Shown in pieces: positions 11,569-24,250 of a stretch of 64,000 bases of DNA. The stretch's first letter is position 1. Each line of letters opens with the position of its first letter. The position numbers were made by a program, and so were the translations under genes. The notes beneath the pieces were generated by a model, which searched no databases, was not told where the DNA came from, and saw only the letters and a list, made by a program, of their open reading frames with translations. The DNA comes from Lantana camara (Eukaryota > Streptophyta > Magnoliopsida > Lamiales > Verbenaceae): positions 88,993,501 through 89,057,500 of the forward strand of contig CM074862.1 of NCBI GenBank assembly GCA_037501455.1. Direction: 5' to 3'.

Positions 11569-11798
11569 TTTATTTCAAAATTGAATTTATTGACTTGGAA
11601 ATAATAATATCTGCATTGAATTATTTGTTTCTACATAAGTTGTACATTTATGAGGGCATATGGACTATGGAGAATTAGCATGGTTTATTTCAAAATTGAA
11701 TTTATTGACTTGGAAATAATAATATCTGCATTGAATTATTTGTTTCTACATAAGTTGTACATTTATGAGGGCATATGGACTATGGAGAATTAGCATGG
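11569..11798. repeat. Perfect 115-bp tandem duplication
   Basis: 11,569-11,683 and 11,684-11,798 read the same from TTTATTTCAAAATTG to TTAGCATGG. Near identity points to a recent event. Confidence 0.9.
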
Positions 11799-13220
11799 TG
11801 ATTTAATTTGATGATAATAATTGCATTTGAGGACAAAATTTTGACATATTTTATATGAAGTGATTCGGGAATCATCATATAAACTTACACAAATACTTGA
11901 ATGTGTGAACTCTGGCATTTAAACTATGTTTAATACTAATCAAGTAAACCTTTTTGAAAACTATCAGGCTCTAGGCCTCCAACATAACGAGATTTAATAA
12001 GGATAATCTTGATCATTGATAAGGATAATGCTGTTAGACTATTGTATTAATGGGTGCGAATTAATGGCGTGAATTATTAGTTTGATGACGCACGCACCAT
12101 GGCAAATTTATTGAATATCAGTCATAGGAGTGTAATATGAAATTCGAATTAAAATAATTATTGATTGAAAAGGTTATTCATTAATTATATTTAAAGAATT
12201 AATTTAAGTGGTTAATTTTTTTTTTTTCTAAAATCATGATTCACAAATTCTTTCTAAAATCATGGTTCGCGTTCAAATTCTCTCGCTACTGAGTGTATTA
12301 AAATATTGAATCCCTCTAACTACTGAGGGTGTGTGTTTAAAGAATTTTTTTTTTAAACTTATTATCATATTTTATATTTTATATTTTTCCGACTAAACTG
12401 GGGGTATTGCAATCAATTCTCCTTTAAAACACAAATTCTTGTGACAAATGAGATAATCCCTGCCTAACTTCATATCACACTCTAGAAATGACTTATATAT
12501 ATTTAAAAGTTGGTTTTGCTCTCCTAAAATCTCAAGAGGTAGTTCCCCGCACTATAGCACTTACCAAACTTGCCAAGTGATACAATCTTTGACTGATCGA
12601 AGTAATTCGTACATATTCAAGAGAAGTATGCCCTCAACTGGTAGTTCCTATATTTGCAACACTTTACCTTCTAAATATTTATAGCCGATAACTGATTTGA
12701 TTTTGTCTGTGTTAAAAATTCAAAAAGGGACTCATATGAATCTCAAGAGTTTATGAGCATATCACTTAGTTTTGAAACTAATTATTTTTATGAGCGTGAT
12801 ATTTTGTCCAACATAATACTTAATTTTACAACTAACGAATACTCTAATTTTACCATCCCTAAGGTGTGCTTACTCATTGGATAGGGTCATGGTAATTGAG
12901 GCACTTAGGTAAATTTTGAAATTGAATCGAAAGTCATTATCCAAAAAGAGTAGTGAGTTACACTTAGTTTGAAATTAGAATACAATCAAATATTTATCAA
13001 ATGTTTAAGGCAACTTGAATATGCGTAGGAAATTCAAATGGAATTTTATTAAAGGAACAAAAGTTAGAAAAAAGATTAAATTATGTTTTAAAATAAAAAG
13101 AGAAAAAGTTAGAAAAAAATACTAAAAAAGGGTATAAAATGGAGAAAAAAGAAATACCAAAAATGCGTATAAAAATATCAGTAAAACACACATACGAATT
13201 CATGAAATTAACACATACGA
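11799..13220. other. AT-rich intergenic DNA, no gene seen
   Basis: No ORF with recognisable content. A region near 12,220-12,360 with homopolymer T runs and 'ttcaaattctctcgctactgag' resembles a decayed tRNA-derived SINE like that at 40,490, but is too degraded to call. Confidence 0.5.
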
Positions 13221-13338
13221 ATCCATGAAATTAAAAAATAGTGTCAACTTGAAAGGTAATCCATGAAATTAAAAAACACAGTGTCAACTTGAAAGGTAAT
13301 CCACGAAATTAAAAAACAGTGTGTCAACTTGAAAGGTA
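13221..13338. repeat. Three tandem copies of a 40-bp unit
   Basis: Unit ATCCATGAAATTAAAAAA..GTGTCAACTTGAAAGGTA repeats three times with small differences, just downstream of the cyclin-like gene. Confidence 0.85.
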
Positions 13339-13387
13339 AGAAAAATCAAACAACTATTACTCCATTGATTACTCCAGTGAATAGTGA

Positions 13388-15825
13388 TTACTCCAGCTTC
13401 TGTGGCCCCCTGGTCATCAGAGCAGTTATATGAGGCCTCATCCATCCAAGCTCAAAGTTCATCATCTCTTCATCAGGCTCCTCTTGATCTTTTTCATCAT
13501 CAGCACCCTTCTCAGAAGTCTCCCCTTCATCATCTTTCTCATCAGCACTCTTCTCAGAAGTCTCCCCTTCATCATCTTTCTTATTAGCATCATCTTTCTT
13601 ATTAGCATCATCTTCGGTACCATCAAATCTAATGATCTCCTGTTGTTGAGTCTGCACATAGTCGTCAATCCACCCTTTCTCAAGAGCACAAATCCACGAT
13701 ACTCGTTCGAGTACATGGATGGACACGAATCCTCGATAGATTCGTGTCAGGATCTGCTCACATTGGAGTACTTTCTCCTAGAAATGCAAATCAAATTATG
13801 AACGGGTCAAAATAAAAAAAACTAAAGCAACTAAAGCAACTAAACTAATACCTCCAGTGGTTTAAGATGCTCTGAAAGGTTAAGTATACTGTCAACCCAA
13901 ACATTCACCCAATTACAGTGGGTGATCGGGAAAGTATGCTTGATAATCGTTAGCAAAGCTGCCACAGCCACAACGGAAGGCCGGTATATGGTGAGAGCAA
14001 TATCTAGGTAACAAATAAAACAAGGGAAAAAAATGAGTTACAGTATACATAAAACAGAGTAAAATTGACTAATTAAAATAGAAGGAACATATACCAAGCT
14101 GGGACTTGATTATCAACTGCCGAACACGACGCCGAAGCAAAGGAATATGTGGGGGCAGATCGGGGATTGGAAATAGAAACGGGAGATAATCGAATGGCGT
14201 CGGATTGCCATAATGGCCCTCCAAACAGGGATAGATCTTATACTCAAAGTTCTTCAGATTTTGAATTAGAGAATCCGAGTTTGTTCCCTTTAACACAGAA
14301 CACAAATTAGAATTTAAAATAGAATTGATCATATGGCTATGAAATGTAAATTATAACAATTGAATTTTATACGATATATTATTGATGCCTTTCATATAAG
14401 TATTTATCACATTCCTAGAATCTTAGTCTATATGAAAAGAATTGATTTGATATCAAATAAATTCCAGTAGAACTTTATTGAAAATCTTTCATTCTGGTAG
14501 AATCAATCAAAATGGTTCTTTAATTTACATGATATAGTCGTTGTTATACAAGTATATATATCAGAGATAACGTTCAATTACCCAAAACCCTGAGGCAAAA
14601 CAGTTCTATTACCCAAAATTCTGAGACAAAACAGTTTGAATTTAGAAGTTCAATTACCCAAAATTCTGAGACAAAACAGTTTAAATTTAAAAGTTCAATT
14701 ACCCAAAACTCCGGGGTGTCCGATACGTTGAGTGCCGTCTGCCTCTGGTAGAGCATGGCAAGTCGGAAGCAAACAAACGCGCAAATTTTAAAATTTTCTT
14801 CGGTACTTAGAATTTCTTCTCGTACCTGACAGAATACATATAAATCCTTAAAAAATCATTACCAATCTTCAGAAATTTTTAAGAAGTAATCATTACCAGC
14901 AATCCTATACTTTGAAATTTTCCCTCTGTACCCTAAACTTAACGTATGTGACAGAAAACATATAAATCCATTTATACAGAGAGAAATCCTTTAATCCATG
15001 TACACAGAGAGAAATCCTTAATCCATCTATACAGAGAGAAATCCTTAAATCCATGTATACAGAGAGAGAAATCATTACCAATCCTTAGAAATTTTTTAAG
15101 AAGTAATCATTACCAGCAATCCTATACTTTGAAAAAACTTCACGTATCTCACAGAATACATATAAATCCATGTATACGGAGAGAGAAATCCTTAATCCAT
15201 GTCTACAGAGAGATCCTTAAATGCATGTATACAGAGAGAGACTTAGAAGTAATCCATGTCACCAGAGAGAAATCCTTAAATGCATGTATACAGAGAGAAA
15301 TCCCATCCTTAATCCATGTCTACAGAGAGATCCTTAAATGCATGTATACAGAGAGAGAAATCATTAAAAGTAGTCATTACCATCAATTTTGAAGAAGTAA
15401 TCATTACCAGCAACCATTAAAATCTGATTTTAAGCAGTAATCATTACCGGATGTGTGGCTCGGCAGAGGAAACGATCTAGATAGTTTATTGCCTTGTAGG
15501 GAATCAGAGCACCACAGTTTGTCTCGTTTTTCAGCTGCATCAAATAAATTCAACCATTCATCGTCAATCAAGTTATCAATCAAGCTAGATTAACTTAAAT
15601 ACAGTCCCATTTAATTATGCAACGTACATTTTCCATAAAAAAAACCGCACATCTGCGGGCACTCAAGGCATTAACCACGCGGAGGTAAGCTTCAGGCGCA
15701 ACAAATTTATGTTCCAGGTTGAAGAGCTGGGTGAATGATTGCCGTCCTTCCAACGAACGCAAATCATGCATTGCAGTGTACTTGCACTCAGATCGATGCG
15801 CCCGGAGCTGAGCAAGTCCGGCCAT
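13388..15825 (-). CDS. Probable D-type (D6-like) cyclin, five to six exons
   Basis: Minus-strand exons I can connect: 15,628-15,825 (ATG at 15,825, 66 codons), 15,448-15,534, an uncertain exon near 14,695-14,800, then 14,095-14,287, 13,852-14,003 and 13,388-13,777. Borders used are GT..AG and the phases of the last three exons fit. Cyclin-box evidence: ALIPYKAINYLDRFL in exon 2, CFRLAMLYQRQTALNVSD in the uncertain exon, NPTPFDYLPFLFP in exon 4, and YRPSVVAVAALL then EKVLQCEQILTRI at the end. Known D cyclins show the corresponding NYLDRFL, VTPF and YRPS/KPS..AAA motifs. I see no LxCxE Rb-binding motif. The C-terminus is an unusual acidic repeat (DDANKKDD, DEGETSEK). The role, activation of a CDK in the nucleus, is inferred from the family. 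It could be a decaying gene, because the box is divergent and exon 3 is unclear. Confidence 0.6.
13500..13620 (-). repeat. Low-complexity acidic repeat at the cyclin C-terminus
   Basis: In the last exon a DDEGETSEK(S/G)AD(D)EKD unit of about 42 bp occurs twice and DDANKK twice in tandem, about 40 residues of Asp/Glu/Lys-rich sequence that cyclins normally lack. Confidence 0.8.
14580..14710. repeat. Tandem repeat of about 47 bp in a cyclin intron
   Basis: Unit 'caattacccaaaattctgag' plus 'acaaaacagtt.aa.tt.a.aagtt' repeats three times between the putative exons 3 and 4. Confidence 0.75.
14960..15360. repeat. Intronic minisatellite, unit about 28-30 bp
   Basis: Around ten degenerate copies of 'atccatgtatacagagag' plus 'agaaatccttaa', some with duplicated blocks ('aatgcatgtatacagagag'). 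It lies in the large intron between cyclin exons 2 and 3. Confidence 0.8.
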
Positions 15826-16760
15826 CCTTATCTTCTTCGCTTCTTCTTCGCGTTGCTCTGCTAGAGAATTTCTAGAAATGTGAGAACCCTAGAAATTCGG
15901 AGTGTGGTCTACATATTTATAGGCTGTGCCGCTGTGGCTGTGGGGTATTAGAAGACGCTTTTATCGAATATAGAAAAGCGGATATTTGGCACGGCCCTAT
16001 TCACTTTTATGCATTCTTTTTTATTTTTGGTGAAAATTTTATGCATTCTTTCAATTTATCCCTTACATATTCGAAATTTACTAAGCGGCCATTAACCTTG
16101 TGGCAGGGTTGCATTTTTTATGCGTAAATTTTATAGAAAATATTTATGGCAAATGATAAAGTAATTTTAATAAAAACATTACGTTGCAGTAATATTTATC
16201 TTTTAAGTAATAACGAATATTTATACTAAATAATAGTAGATTTTTTTATACTAAATTATACATTTAAGTTTTATTTTATTAACTTATGCCCAATAAAAAG
16301 CATAAAAAAACTGACGGTATATCTTGAAAAATAAATTGGGAGCATCACACACCCACCATTTATCCCGTCAACCTCTATCATTTCCACGGTGTAATTACGT
16401 GGACTATTCCCGAATTGTGATAGAGACATAGAGTTAATGAATCCAATAAACATTTTCCACAGGTCGAGGTTTTCTATCACTGAACTTAGCAACTAAACGA
16501 AAGCCTTTATTGTGGAAAGATCGTGAAGGTTAAACACCCTTTTTTTTTTTTTAACCTCGATGTATCCCATAACCAATCATTGATTGAGGAGAGGATGTTC
16601 GTTGTCGAGGTTGACCACGATCTTTGGTGACTTGGTGATAACCTACAATACACGAACCAAACGAAGTTATATGTGCATGCAGATTAGTGAATGGGTTTGA
16701 CAATCAAATAGAGCACTAAAACACATAATTAATTGATGCAAAATGTTAGTAAAAGATATT
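15826..16760. other. Cyclin upstream region and AT-rich spacer
   Basis: The stretch next to the cyclin ATG (15,826-15,960) is purine-rich on the minus strand, as expected for a 5' leader. Beyond it there is only AT-rich DNA with no supported gene. Confidence 0.4.
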
Positions 16761-16840
16761 AAAAAAAAAAAAGTTCGTAATAACAAATTTATTTGAAATA
16801 ATTTCTCTTGTCCGATTATTGGATATACACGAAATTTATG
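16761..16840. repeat. 80-bp block repeated at 23,174-23,253
   Basis: A-run followed by AAGTTCGTAATAACAAATTT and the next about 50 bases match 23,174-23,253 with few changes. The two copies bracket the chimeric LTR block 17,084-23,173. Confidence 0.8.
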
Positions 16841-17083
16841 TTATATATCTATATATATAAATGTATGTATGCATTTCCACTATTTAATTTCTTAAGAGTT
16901 TGGGAAAAAACTATTAACATCGAGAATGATATTAACCTCGTTTCAAAAAAAAAAAAAAAAGAAAAAGAGAATATAATATTAAACTAATAGTTTAATTTTT
17001 AAATGGGGGAATTTTGCATTTTTAGTCTCATTCTATTTAGAGCGTTGCACTATTAGTCTCACTCGTTTCGAATATCCAAAAAA

Positions 17084-19761
17084 TGTAGTGCCCGGAGCAG
17101 TGGGTCACCACATCCCCCGCACCTAAACCCGAACGCACATATGAAATGGAAGTTCATACATGTGCCTAAACCTAACCGGACGGGAGACCTGCACACTCTC
17201 TGGGCTAGGCGGAGTTAAACGTAACAAAAGCGCACAACAACAAAGCAATAGAAGCGGAAGCACGCATATAAATCAAAACACATATCAACAAGTGTCTGGT
17301 TCAACTATTCTTAGAAGTTTGTCCCGAATATCAATCATAACAAAATTCATACATAACTTATACAATGTATGCAAAATGAAGTGCAACTCGATCTAGATGA
17401 TTAGAGAGACTTGATCGACACACTTCCCTGCCTGACTCGAACTAGAACCTGCAAACTAAAAAGTTGAAAGGAGAGGGTTAGTCCACCGACTGAGTGAAGG
17501 GGCTAACGCACACCCACACGCTACATACGTATAGAGCAGAGCAAGTATTAAACAAAAGATTATGAACCGAGAGTAGGGTTTTGCACACCAAAACCTTTTC
17601 CAAAGCATACGTATACATATCAAAATCATAACATAGCATATCATAACTTGAAAGTTCTATCCCGCTTCATAATCAACATAGAGTACAAAAACTCGTCGAG
17701 TACGAGCACACATCCACCCTACTCCTCATAACCTATCATATGAAAACATAAAACATAACATAACATACATATCAACCTCCTTCTGGTGAAGGAAGGGTTG
17801 CATGACCCTAACCATCCATAATAACTGAAGGACATGAGTTTCATGAAACTCAAGCCCGAGGATTCCATCCCCAACCAAACCTCCTGGCCGGTTCCGGGTT
17901 CATTCTATCATATGGAGACTGTGATTAGGCTTACCCTAATGGCCTGCTGCTATCCGGGTCTCCTGAACTCATAGACTCCGGGGCCCAACATTAACCTTTC
18001 ATTACATATTTCATACCATACCATACCTTATCATAATCATACTTAACTCGCTCATACCCTATCATAATATAACGTAACGTACGTACCTTAACTTCATACT
18101 TTACCTTGCAACTTATCATATGCTTTAAACGTACCTCTCTGTGTCATCCTAGTTCATATCATGTTGAAGTAGTCCATAGCTTGCATGAAAGCACATGGTT
18201 TGGAGCACAGACTCGTTGTAAAACATTAAGCTTACATACGCTTATACTTGTTTTCAAAACTGTAATCGTTTGACAAAGTCATAAACATATCGTATAAATG
18301 CATATCTATTATATAAATATAATACTATATTCGTGTACGGGCTTGAAACGAGCACATAGGGGTTTAGGTCGCATTAACTAAAAGAAAACAACCTAAACCT
18401 CACCTTTTTACCAAAAGTACCCACGAGCGAATGTTAATGACCAAGAAAGGGCTAAGTGCTGGATCCGACATCTCTTGAAGCAAACTCTGAAACAAACAAA
18501 CATAAACTTATGACTTAGACTCGATCATGAACCAATTAGATGCACGGCGATGCAACAAGATGTAATGAATGCATATGAGATGTCATAAAGTAGTACTTAA
18601 AGCATTCATGACCAATGCTAGTGTAAACATATCAAATTCACACCATAATTTCAATATTCAAAAATAACACATCATATTACATGTGAACAATGCATAGGGA
18701 TCAAGTCGGGGTGAGAGAAATCCATTTGAACACATAAAGACTGAAAGGAATAGAAGATACGCCGTAAGGTAGCACCTAAACATTTAAGCACAAAAGTCAC
18801 GTTTACACCCCCGTAAAACACACCATAAAATTCATAATCACATCATAACATATCTTACACAAGTTATTAACATGTTGGGATCAAATTAAGGGTGGGATAA
18901 AAGCATGAAACAAACATACGAAACAAAATAACACAACATACGGATGCATGGGAAGTGACGACCGGGAGTGCTCCCTATCAACTCCCTCACGGGAATAAAT
19001 TGGTCCAAGGGCTATTTCTCTACACTCCCTCATGGGAGTGAATGCCTTCAAGGCAAAAGGGAGTCATAGGGGTGAATTGGTGTAGAAGTTCACCCCCTAA
19101 ATGGCCAGTAGTGACCCTTTTTATACACAAAATGTGTCACGGGCGTGGCTGCATTTAGCAACCACTTCTTCGTCAACCTCAGCTCAACAATGGAAGCCAC
19201 AACAACCATTTAACAATGCAGCTACAGGGAAAGGTCAAGGAATCAACAAAACAACCATAAACTATGCAAAATCACCAAGAAATTCATGTAAACATGCCCC
19301 TTACCCAACTTGCATGACATGGAAGGCGACAAGGATGCAAATCTCCAACAAACTATAAAGTTTCAAGCTTCCATAACTCATGTGCAGCAATGGTAGATCA
19401 CTCATCATTCAACCACCAACAAATTCATGTTCATAAACGTATTAAGGAAGCTTCAAGGATCAAGAAACAAGTCTGAAATAAAAGAAATATATAGATGAAA
19501 ATAACACAAGGATGAGCAAATAATTTAAGTTTTGACAAAAATCCTTACTATTCATCATCAACCTCACAAACCATGAATATTCAAGTTAAAACAAGAAATA
19601 TATAGATGAAAATGTGCACAAAGAGATGGAGAATCCAAAATTGAGCTTACCTCGAAGTGTTGGGAGAAGAATGAGATGATTTGAGCTCAAAATGGCTAAG
19701 GGTTGATGTTTGCTCCTTTTGTTTTTTCTCCCTTGTGTTTCCACGATTTGTAGATGATAAT
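17084..19761 (-). mobile_element. Gypsy-type LTR, minus orientation, truncated on the right
   Basis: Starts TGTAGTGCCCGG. The first 150 bases match the reverse complement of the end of the solo LTR at 2439-5380. It has the same general sequence order as the LTR at 55,566 (TGTAGCACCC start, leader with 'ggtggaggcatca'-type and 'gcctcctgg' blocks). It lacks the GGGGCGTTACA end because another LTR piece begins at 19,762. Short palindromic blocks of the type ACTCCCTCATGGGAGT (19,024-19,039) replace the GGGAACGGCCGTTCCC cluster of the relative. No coding ORF. Confidence 0.65.
17754..19755. repeat. Copy A of a 2-kb direct duplication
   Basis: Matches 21,195-23,172 almost base for base, with scattered substitutions and small indels, 3.44 kb apart in the same orientation. 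Confidence 0.9.
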
Positions 19762-20879
19762 TGTAGCACCCGCACCATTAGGTGCCAAATCCCCAACACC
19801 ATGAATCCAATCCATGTATGAAATTGAAGTCCATACATGAATCAAACGCGTGGCGAACGGGTGACAAGATTAAAAGAACTCAACCTAACTAAGCGGGGCT
19901 AACTCTTAAACCAATTATACAACGATGCAACAAGTAGAACGGAAGCATAATTAACACATTAGCATATAAGAAGTGCAATTCCAACATACAATCCATAAGT
20001 ACATCACATGTACCAATAGCCTACAAGGCCCAAATATATACAACAATCTCCAAAATAGATTAATACATAACCAAAGGTATGAGTATGAGAAATGCTAAAT
20101 ATAAGACATGCTAGACTTGAAATAAAGACTCCTCAAGACCTTATTCCCTGCCTAGCACACCTGCAAAAGCCTAAAAATGACGTGGAGGTATCAGTCGAAA
20201 GACTGAGTGAGGGGCATAATAAATGTATTACATGCACATGCAATCCATAACTCCGAGTAAATTTTTATAATAACCTAAGTGGGAAGTTAGGAAAGGCACC
20301 GCACGAAATTACGAATATCAATTCATTAAGTTACATTTCATAATAATAATACGTAACCTGACGAGTGGGCATTTCTCCAACCTTACTTCCATAGTGTGTG
20401 CATTAAGTTCAACTCATAAGTCGATGATGCAAGTTTATAATCATAAGATCCATAATAATAATCATAATCATGAGAAATAAACATAATTTTCCATCCTTCT
20501 TCCTCCGGGGCAGTGGAAGGGTTTGCAAGGCCCAAACAACCTCATAGGTCCATATCAAGACGGGGGATCATTACTCCTACCTGCTCCTTCGATGGGTTAA
20601 CCAATGGCTCAAGAATATCCCGTCTCCCGAGCCTCCTGGTCGCACAAGGATATTCTCAAAGGGTATTATATTTAATGGCTTATCCGACGGCCCGATGCCG
20701 TGCCGGTCTCCATTCACACATTTCCTCGGGGCCCAATAATACGTGAATAATCTCGCCAAAACATTTTCAAGAAAGGTTTCCATGAAATACTTTGTAAACA
20801 TTTGAATAAGAATTCCATTTTCCAAAATATAAGTATAAATAACACATTTTGGCTAAAAATTGCCACACGAGGTATTACA
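19762..20879 (-). mobile_element. Second LTR piece of the TGTAGCACCC type
   Basis: Starts TGTAGCACCCG and ends GGTATTACA. Its first 200 bases resemble the LTRs at 17,084 and 55,566. At 1118 bp it is about half their length, so it is internally or terminally deleted. Flanks ATAAT and TGTAA do not form a target duplication. Confidence 0.55.
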
Positions 20880-21190
20880 TGTAACGCCCTGACTTTTCGA
20901 CAGTACAAGTACGCCATAACGAGAATGCTAAGTGCGTTTTTAATTTATTTGATTACGTAATTATATGTTTATTATATTGATTATGTGATTATTTGAATTT
21001 ATTTGAATAAGTTCTTATACTTTGAATATGAATTTTAATACGTTTATGCTTGTTATATTTGAAGCTTGACCCGTATATGCTCGTATGTGAATCCGATTTT
21101 TGTGATGACTTGCCATACATGAAATATGTGATTTATGAACGTACGTATATGCTCGTTTCTTATTTTTAAGTTTGTTTGTTACGGTTTTTA
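20880..21190 (+). mobile_element. Start of a plus-oriented LTR (TGTAACGCCC), truncated
   Basis: TGTAACGCCCTGAC followed by about 300 bases resembling the start of the solo LTR at 2439. It stops abruptly where copy B of the 2-kb duplication begins. Confidence 0.55.
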
Positions 21191-21194
21191 AATC

Positions 21195-23172
21195 ATAACA
21201 TAACATACATATCAACCTCCTTCTGGTGATGGAAGAGTTGCATGACCCTAACCATCCATAATAACTGCAGGACGTGAGTTTCATGACACTCACGCCCGAG
21301 GATTCCATCCCCAACCAAACCTCCTGGCCGGTTCCGGGTTCATTCTATCATATGGAGACTGTGATTAGGCTTACCCTAACGGCCTGCTGCTATCCGGGTC
21401 TCCTGAACTCATAGACTCCGGGGCCCAACATTAACCTTTCATTACATATTTCATACCATACCATACCTTATCATAATCATACTTAACTCGCTCATACCCT
21501 ATCATAACATAACGTAACGTACGTACCTTAACTTCATACTTTACCTTGCAACTTATCATATGCTTTAAATGTACCTCTCTGTGTCATCCTAGTTCATATC
21601 ATGTTGAAGTAGTCCATAGCTTGCATGAAAGCACATGGTTTGGAGCACAGATTCGTTGCAAAACATTAAGCTTACATACGCTTATACTTGTTTTCAAAAC
21701 CGTAATCTTTTGACAAAGTCATAAACATATCGTATAATACATATCTATTATATAAATATAATAGTATAATCGCGTACGGGCTTGAAAATGAGCATATAGG
21801 GGTTTAGGTCGCATTAACTAAAAGAAAACAAACCTAAACCTCATATTTTTACCAAAAGTATCTGCGAGCGAGTGTTAACGACTAAGAAAGGGCGAAATGC
21901 TGGATTCAACATCTCTTGAAGCAAACTCTTAAACAAACAAACATAAACTTATGGCTTAGACTCGATCATGAACCAATTAGATGCACGGCTATGCAATAAG
22001 ATGTAATGAATGCAGATGAGATGTCATAAAGTAGTACTTAAAGCATTCATGACCAAAGGTCGTGTAAACATATCAAATTCACACCATAATTACAATATTA
22101 AAAAATAACACATCATATTACATGTGAACAGTACACAGGGATCAAGTCGGGGTGAAAGAAATCCATTAGAACACATAAAGAATGAAAGGAATAGAAGATA
22201 CGCTGTAAGGTAACACCTAAACGTTTAAGCACGAAAGTCACGTTTACACCCCCATAAAACACACCATAAAATTCATAATCACATCATAACATATCTTACA
22301 CAAGTTATTAACATGATGGGATCAAATTAAGGGTGGGATAAAAGCATGAAACAAACATACGAAACAAAATAACACAACATACGGATGCATGGGAAGTCAC
22401 GACCGGGAGTGCTCCCTATCAACACCCTCACGAAAATGAATTGGTCCAATGGCCATTTCTCTGCACTTCCTCATGGGAGTGAATGCCTTCAAGGCAAAAG
22501 GGAGTCACGGGGTTGAATTGGTGTAGAAGTTCACCCTCTAAATGGCCAATAGTGACCCTTTTTATACACAAAGTGTGTCACGGGGGTGGCTGCATTCAGC
22601 AACCAGTTCTTCGTCAACCTTTAGCTCAACAATGGAAGCCACAACAACCATTTAACAACGCAGCTACAGGGAAATGTCAAGGAAGCAACGATACAACCAT
22701 AAACTATGCAAAATCACCAAGAAATTCATGCAAACATGCCCCTTATCCAACGTAAGGCAACAAGGATGCAAAATCTCCAACAAACCATAAAGTTTTAAGC
22801 TTCCATAACTCATGTGCATCAATGGTAGATCACTCATCATTCAACCACCAACAAATTCATGTTCATAAATGTATTAAGGAAGCTTCAAGGATCAAGAAAC
22901 AAGTCTCATAACAAGCAATAACACAATGATGAGCATATAATTCAAGTTTTGACAAAAACCCTTACTATTCATCATCAACCTCACAAACCATGAATATTCA
23001 AGTTAAAACAAGAAATATATAGATGAAAATGTGCAAAAAGAGATGGAGAATCCAAAATTGTGCTTACCTCGAAGTGTTGGAAGAAGGATGAGATGATTTG
23101 AGCTCAAAATGACTAAGGGTTGATGTTTGCTCCTCTTGTTTTTTCTCCCTTGTGTTTCCACGATTTGGAGAT
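21195..23172. repeat. Copy B of the 2-kb direct duplication (LTR-derived)
   Basis: Near copy of 17,754-19,755. It lacks the first 670 bases of that LTR and joins different DNA on both sides. Confidence 0.9.
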
Positions 23173-23173
23173 A

Positions 23174-23253
23174 ATAAAAAAAAAAGTTCGTAATAATAAA
23201 TTTATTTGAAATAATTTCTCTTGTTCGATTATTCGATATACACGATTTATGCG
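23174..23253. repeat. 80-bp block repeated from 16,761-16,840
   Basis: See the partner at 16,761. The two copies diverge completely after about 80 bases. Confidence 0.8.
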
Positions 23254-24128
23254 CAATTATCACGTCTGTTAAGCAATTTAATTTGTTCTGGAATTATAAT
23301 GCATGGATACATGAAAAATTTTATTCGAAATTCGATTCCGCCGAACTCAACTAAAAAGAAAAAGCAAGTATATTATATTTGTCATTTGATTAGTCACTCT
23401 CCTAAATTTTCCACCAATCACACGATAAGTGTAAAACACTCACCTCCTCGTTACACCAGTTTGACCAAGCCAAAGTCAAACTAGAACTATCACGGATACA
23501 AACAATAATACAAACACGTCGAAACTGAAAAAAAATATATGAATACAATGATACTCATTTTTGATTAAAATTTTCATGTAATAAATGTTTGACATATGAT
23601 ACAATACAATAAAATGATTGGAAGTGTAGATAATTTTAACTATAGGGTTTAATTGAGGGAGAAAAAAAAAAATTATGGGGTTTAATTGAGAATTTTATGT
23701 TTTGATTTTCCAACTATTGAAATTCTCTTCAGATTGGAAATGCTGATTATATATATATAATTATAATAGAAAATCCAAACCCGTTTGATTGATTGTGAAA
23801 AGTTGAAAATTAGAATTGCTAGATTTTAAATAGTTTACAAGAAAGAAATTGCAATAAAACTGTAAATTAAGGTACCATAATAAACCGACAACCATGTGTT
23901 TTAGAGGAGAGACAAGAGAACATATTATTCCGAACAAAAGTCACAAAACCATACATGAATTAAAGAAACCACAATAATGTGATGCACACAGATCAAAATC
24001 AAGACAACAAACACCGAATTGCTTTGAAAATGTCAAAACACAAATCAAGAACAAACAAGAATCCAAAATCCAAACCCAGAATACAATAATAATAATAAAT
24101 CAAGCAAACTGAAACAATCACCAAATCC
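23254..24128. other. AT-rich stretch, no gene seen
   Basis: No ORF with recognisable content. The stretch nearest 24,128 may be the 3' flank of the partial gene at 24,129-24,250. Confidence 0.4.
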
Positions 24129-24250
24129 TCAAAGATATCTGATGGTATAGTTCGTCCCAATTTGCCCCATATAATCAATCGAATCAGAGTACGCACGTTT
24201 GATCTGCTGCATATACATATCATGCCTTCTCCTCGCCAGCTCCGCCTCCA
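24129..24250 (-). CDS. 3' end of an unidentified gene, cut by a CACTA end
   Basis: Reading leftward from the CACTA border gives a 39-codon open frame (EAELARRRHDMYMQQIKRAY.. to ..IRYL) ending with TGA at 24,129-24,131. Composition is that of a basic, helical C-terminus. I do not recognise the family. The open frame begins exactly at the transposon end, so the rest of the gene would lie on the far side of the transposon. Confidence 0.3.
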
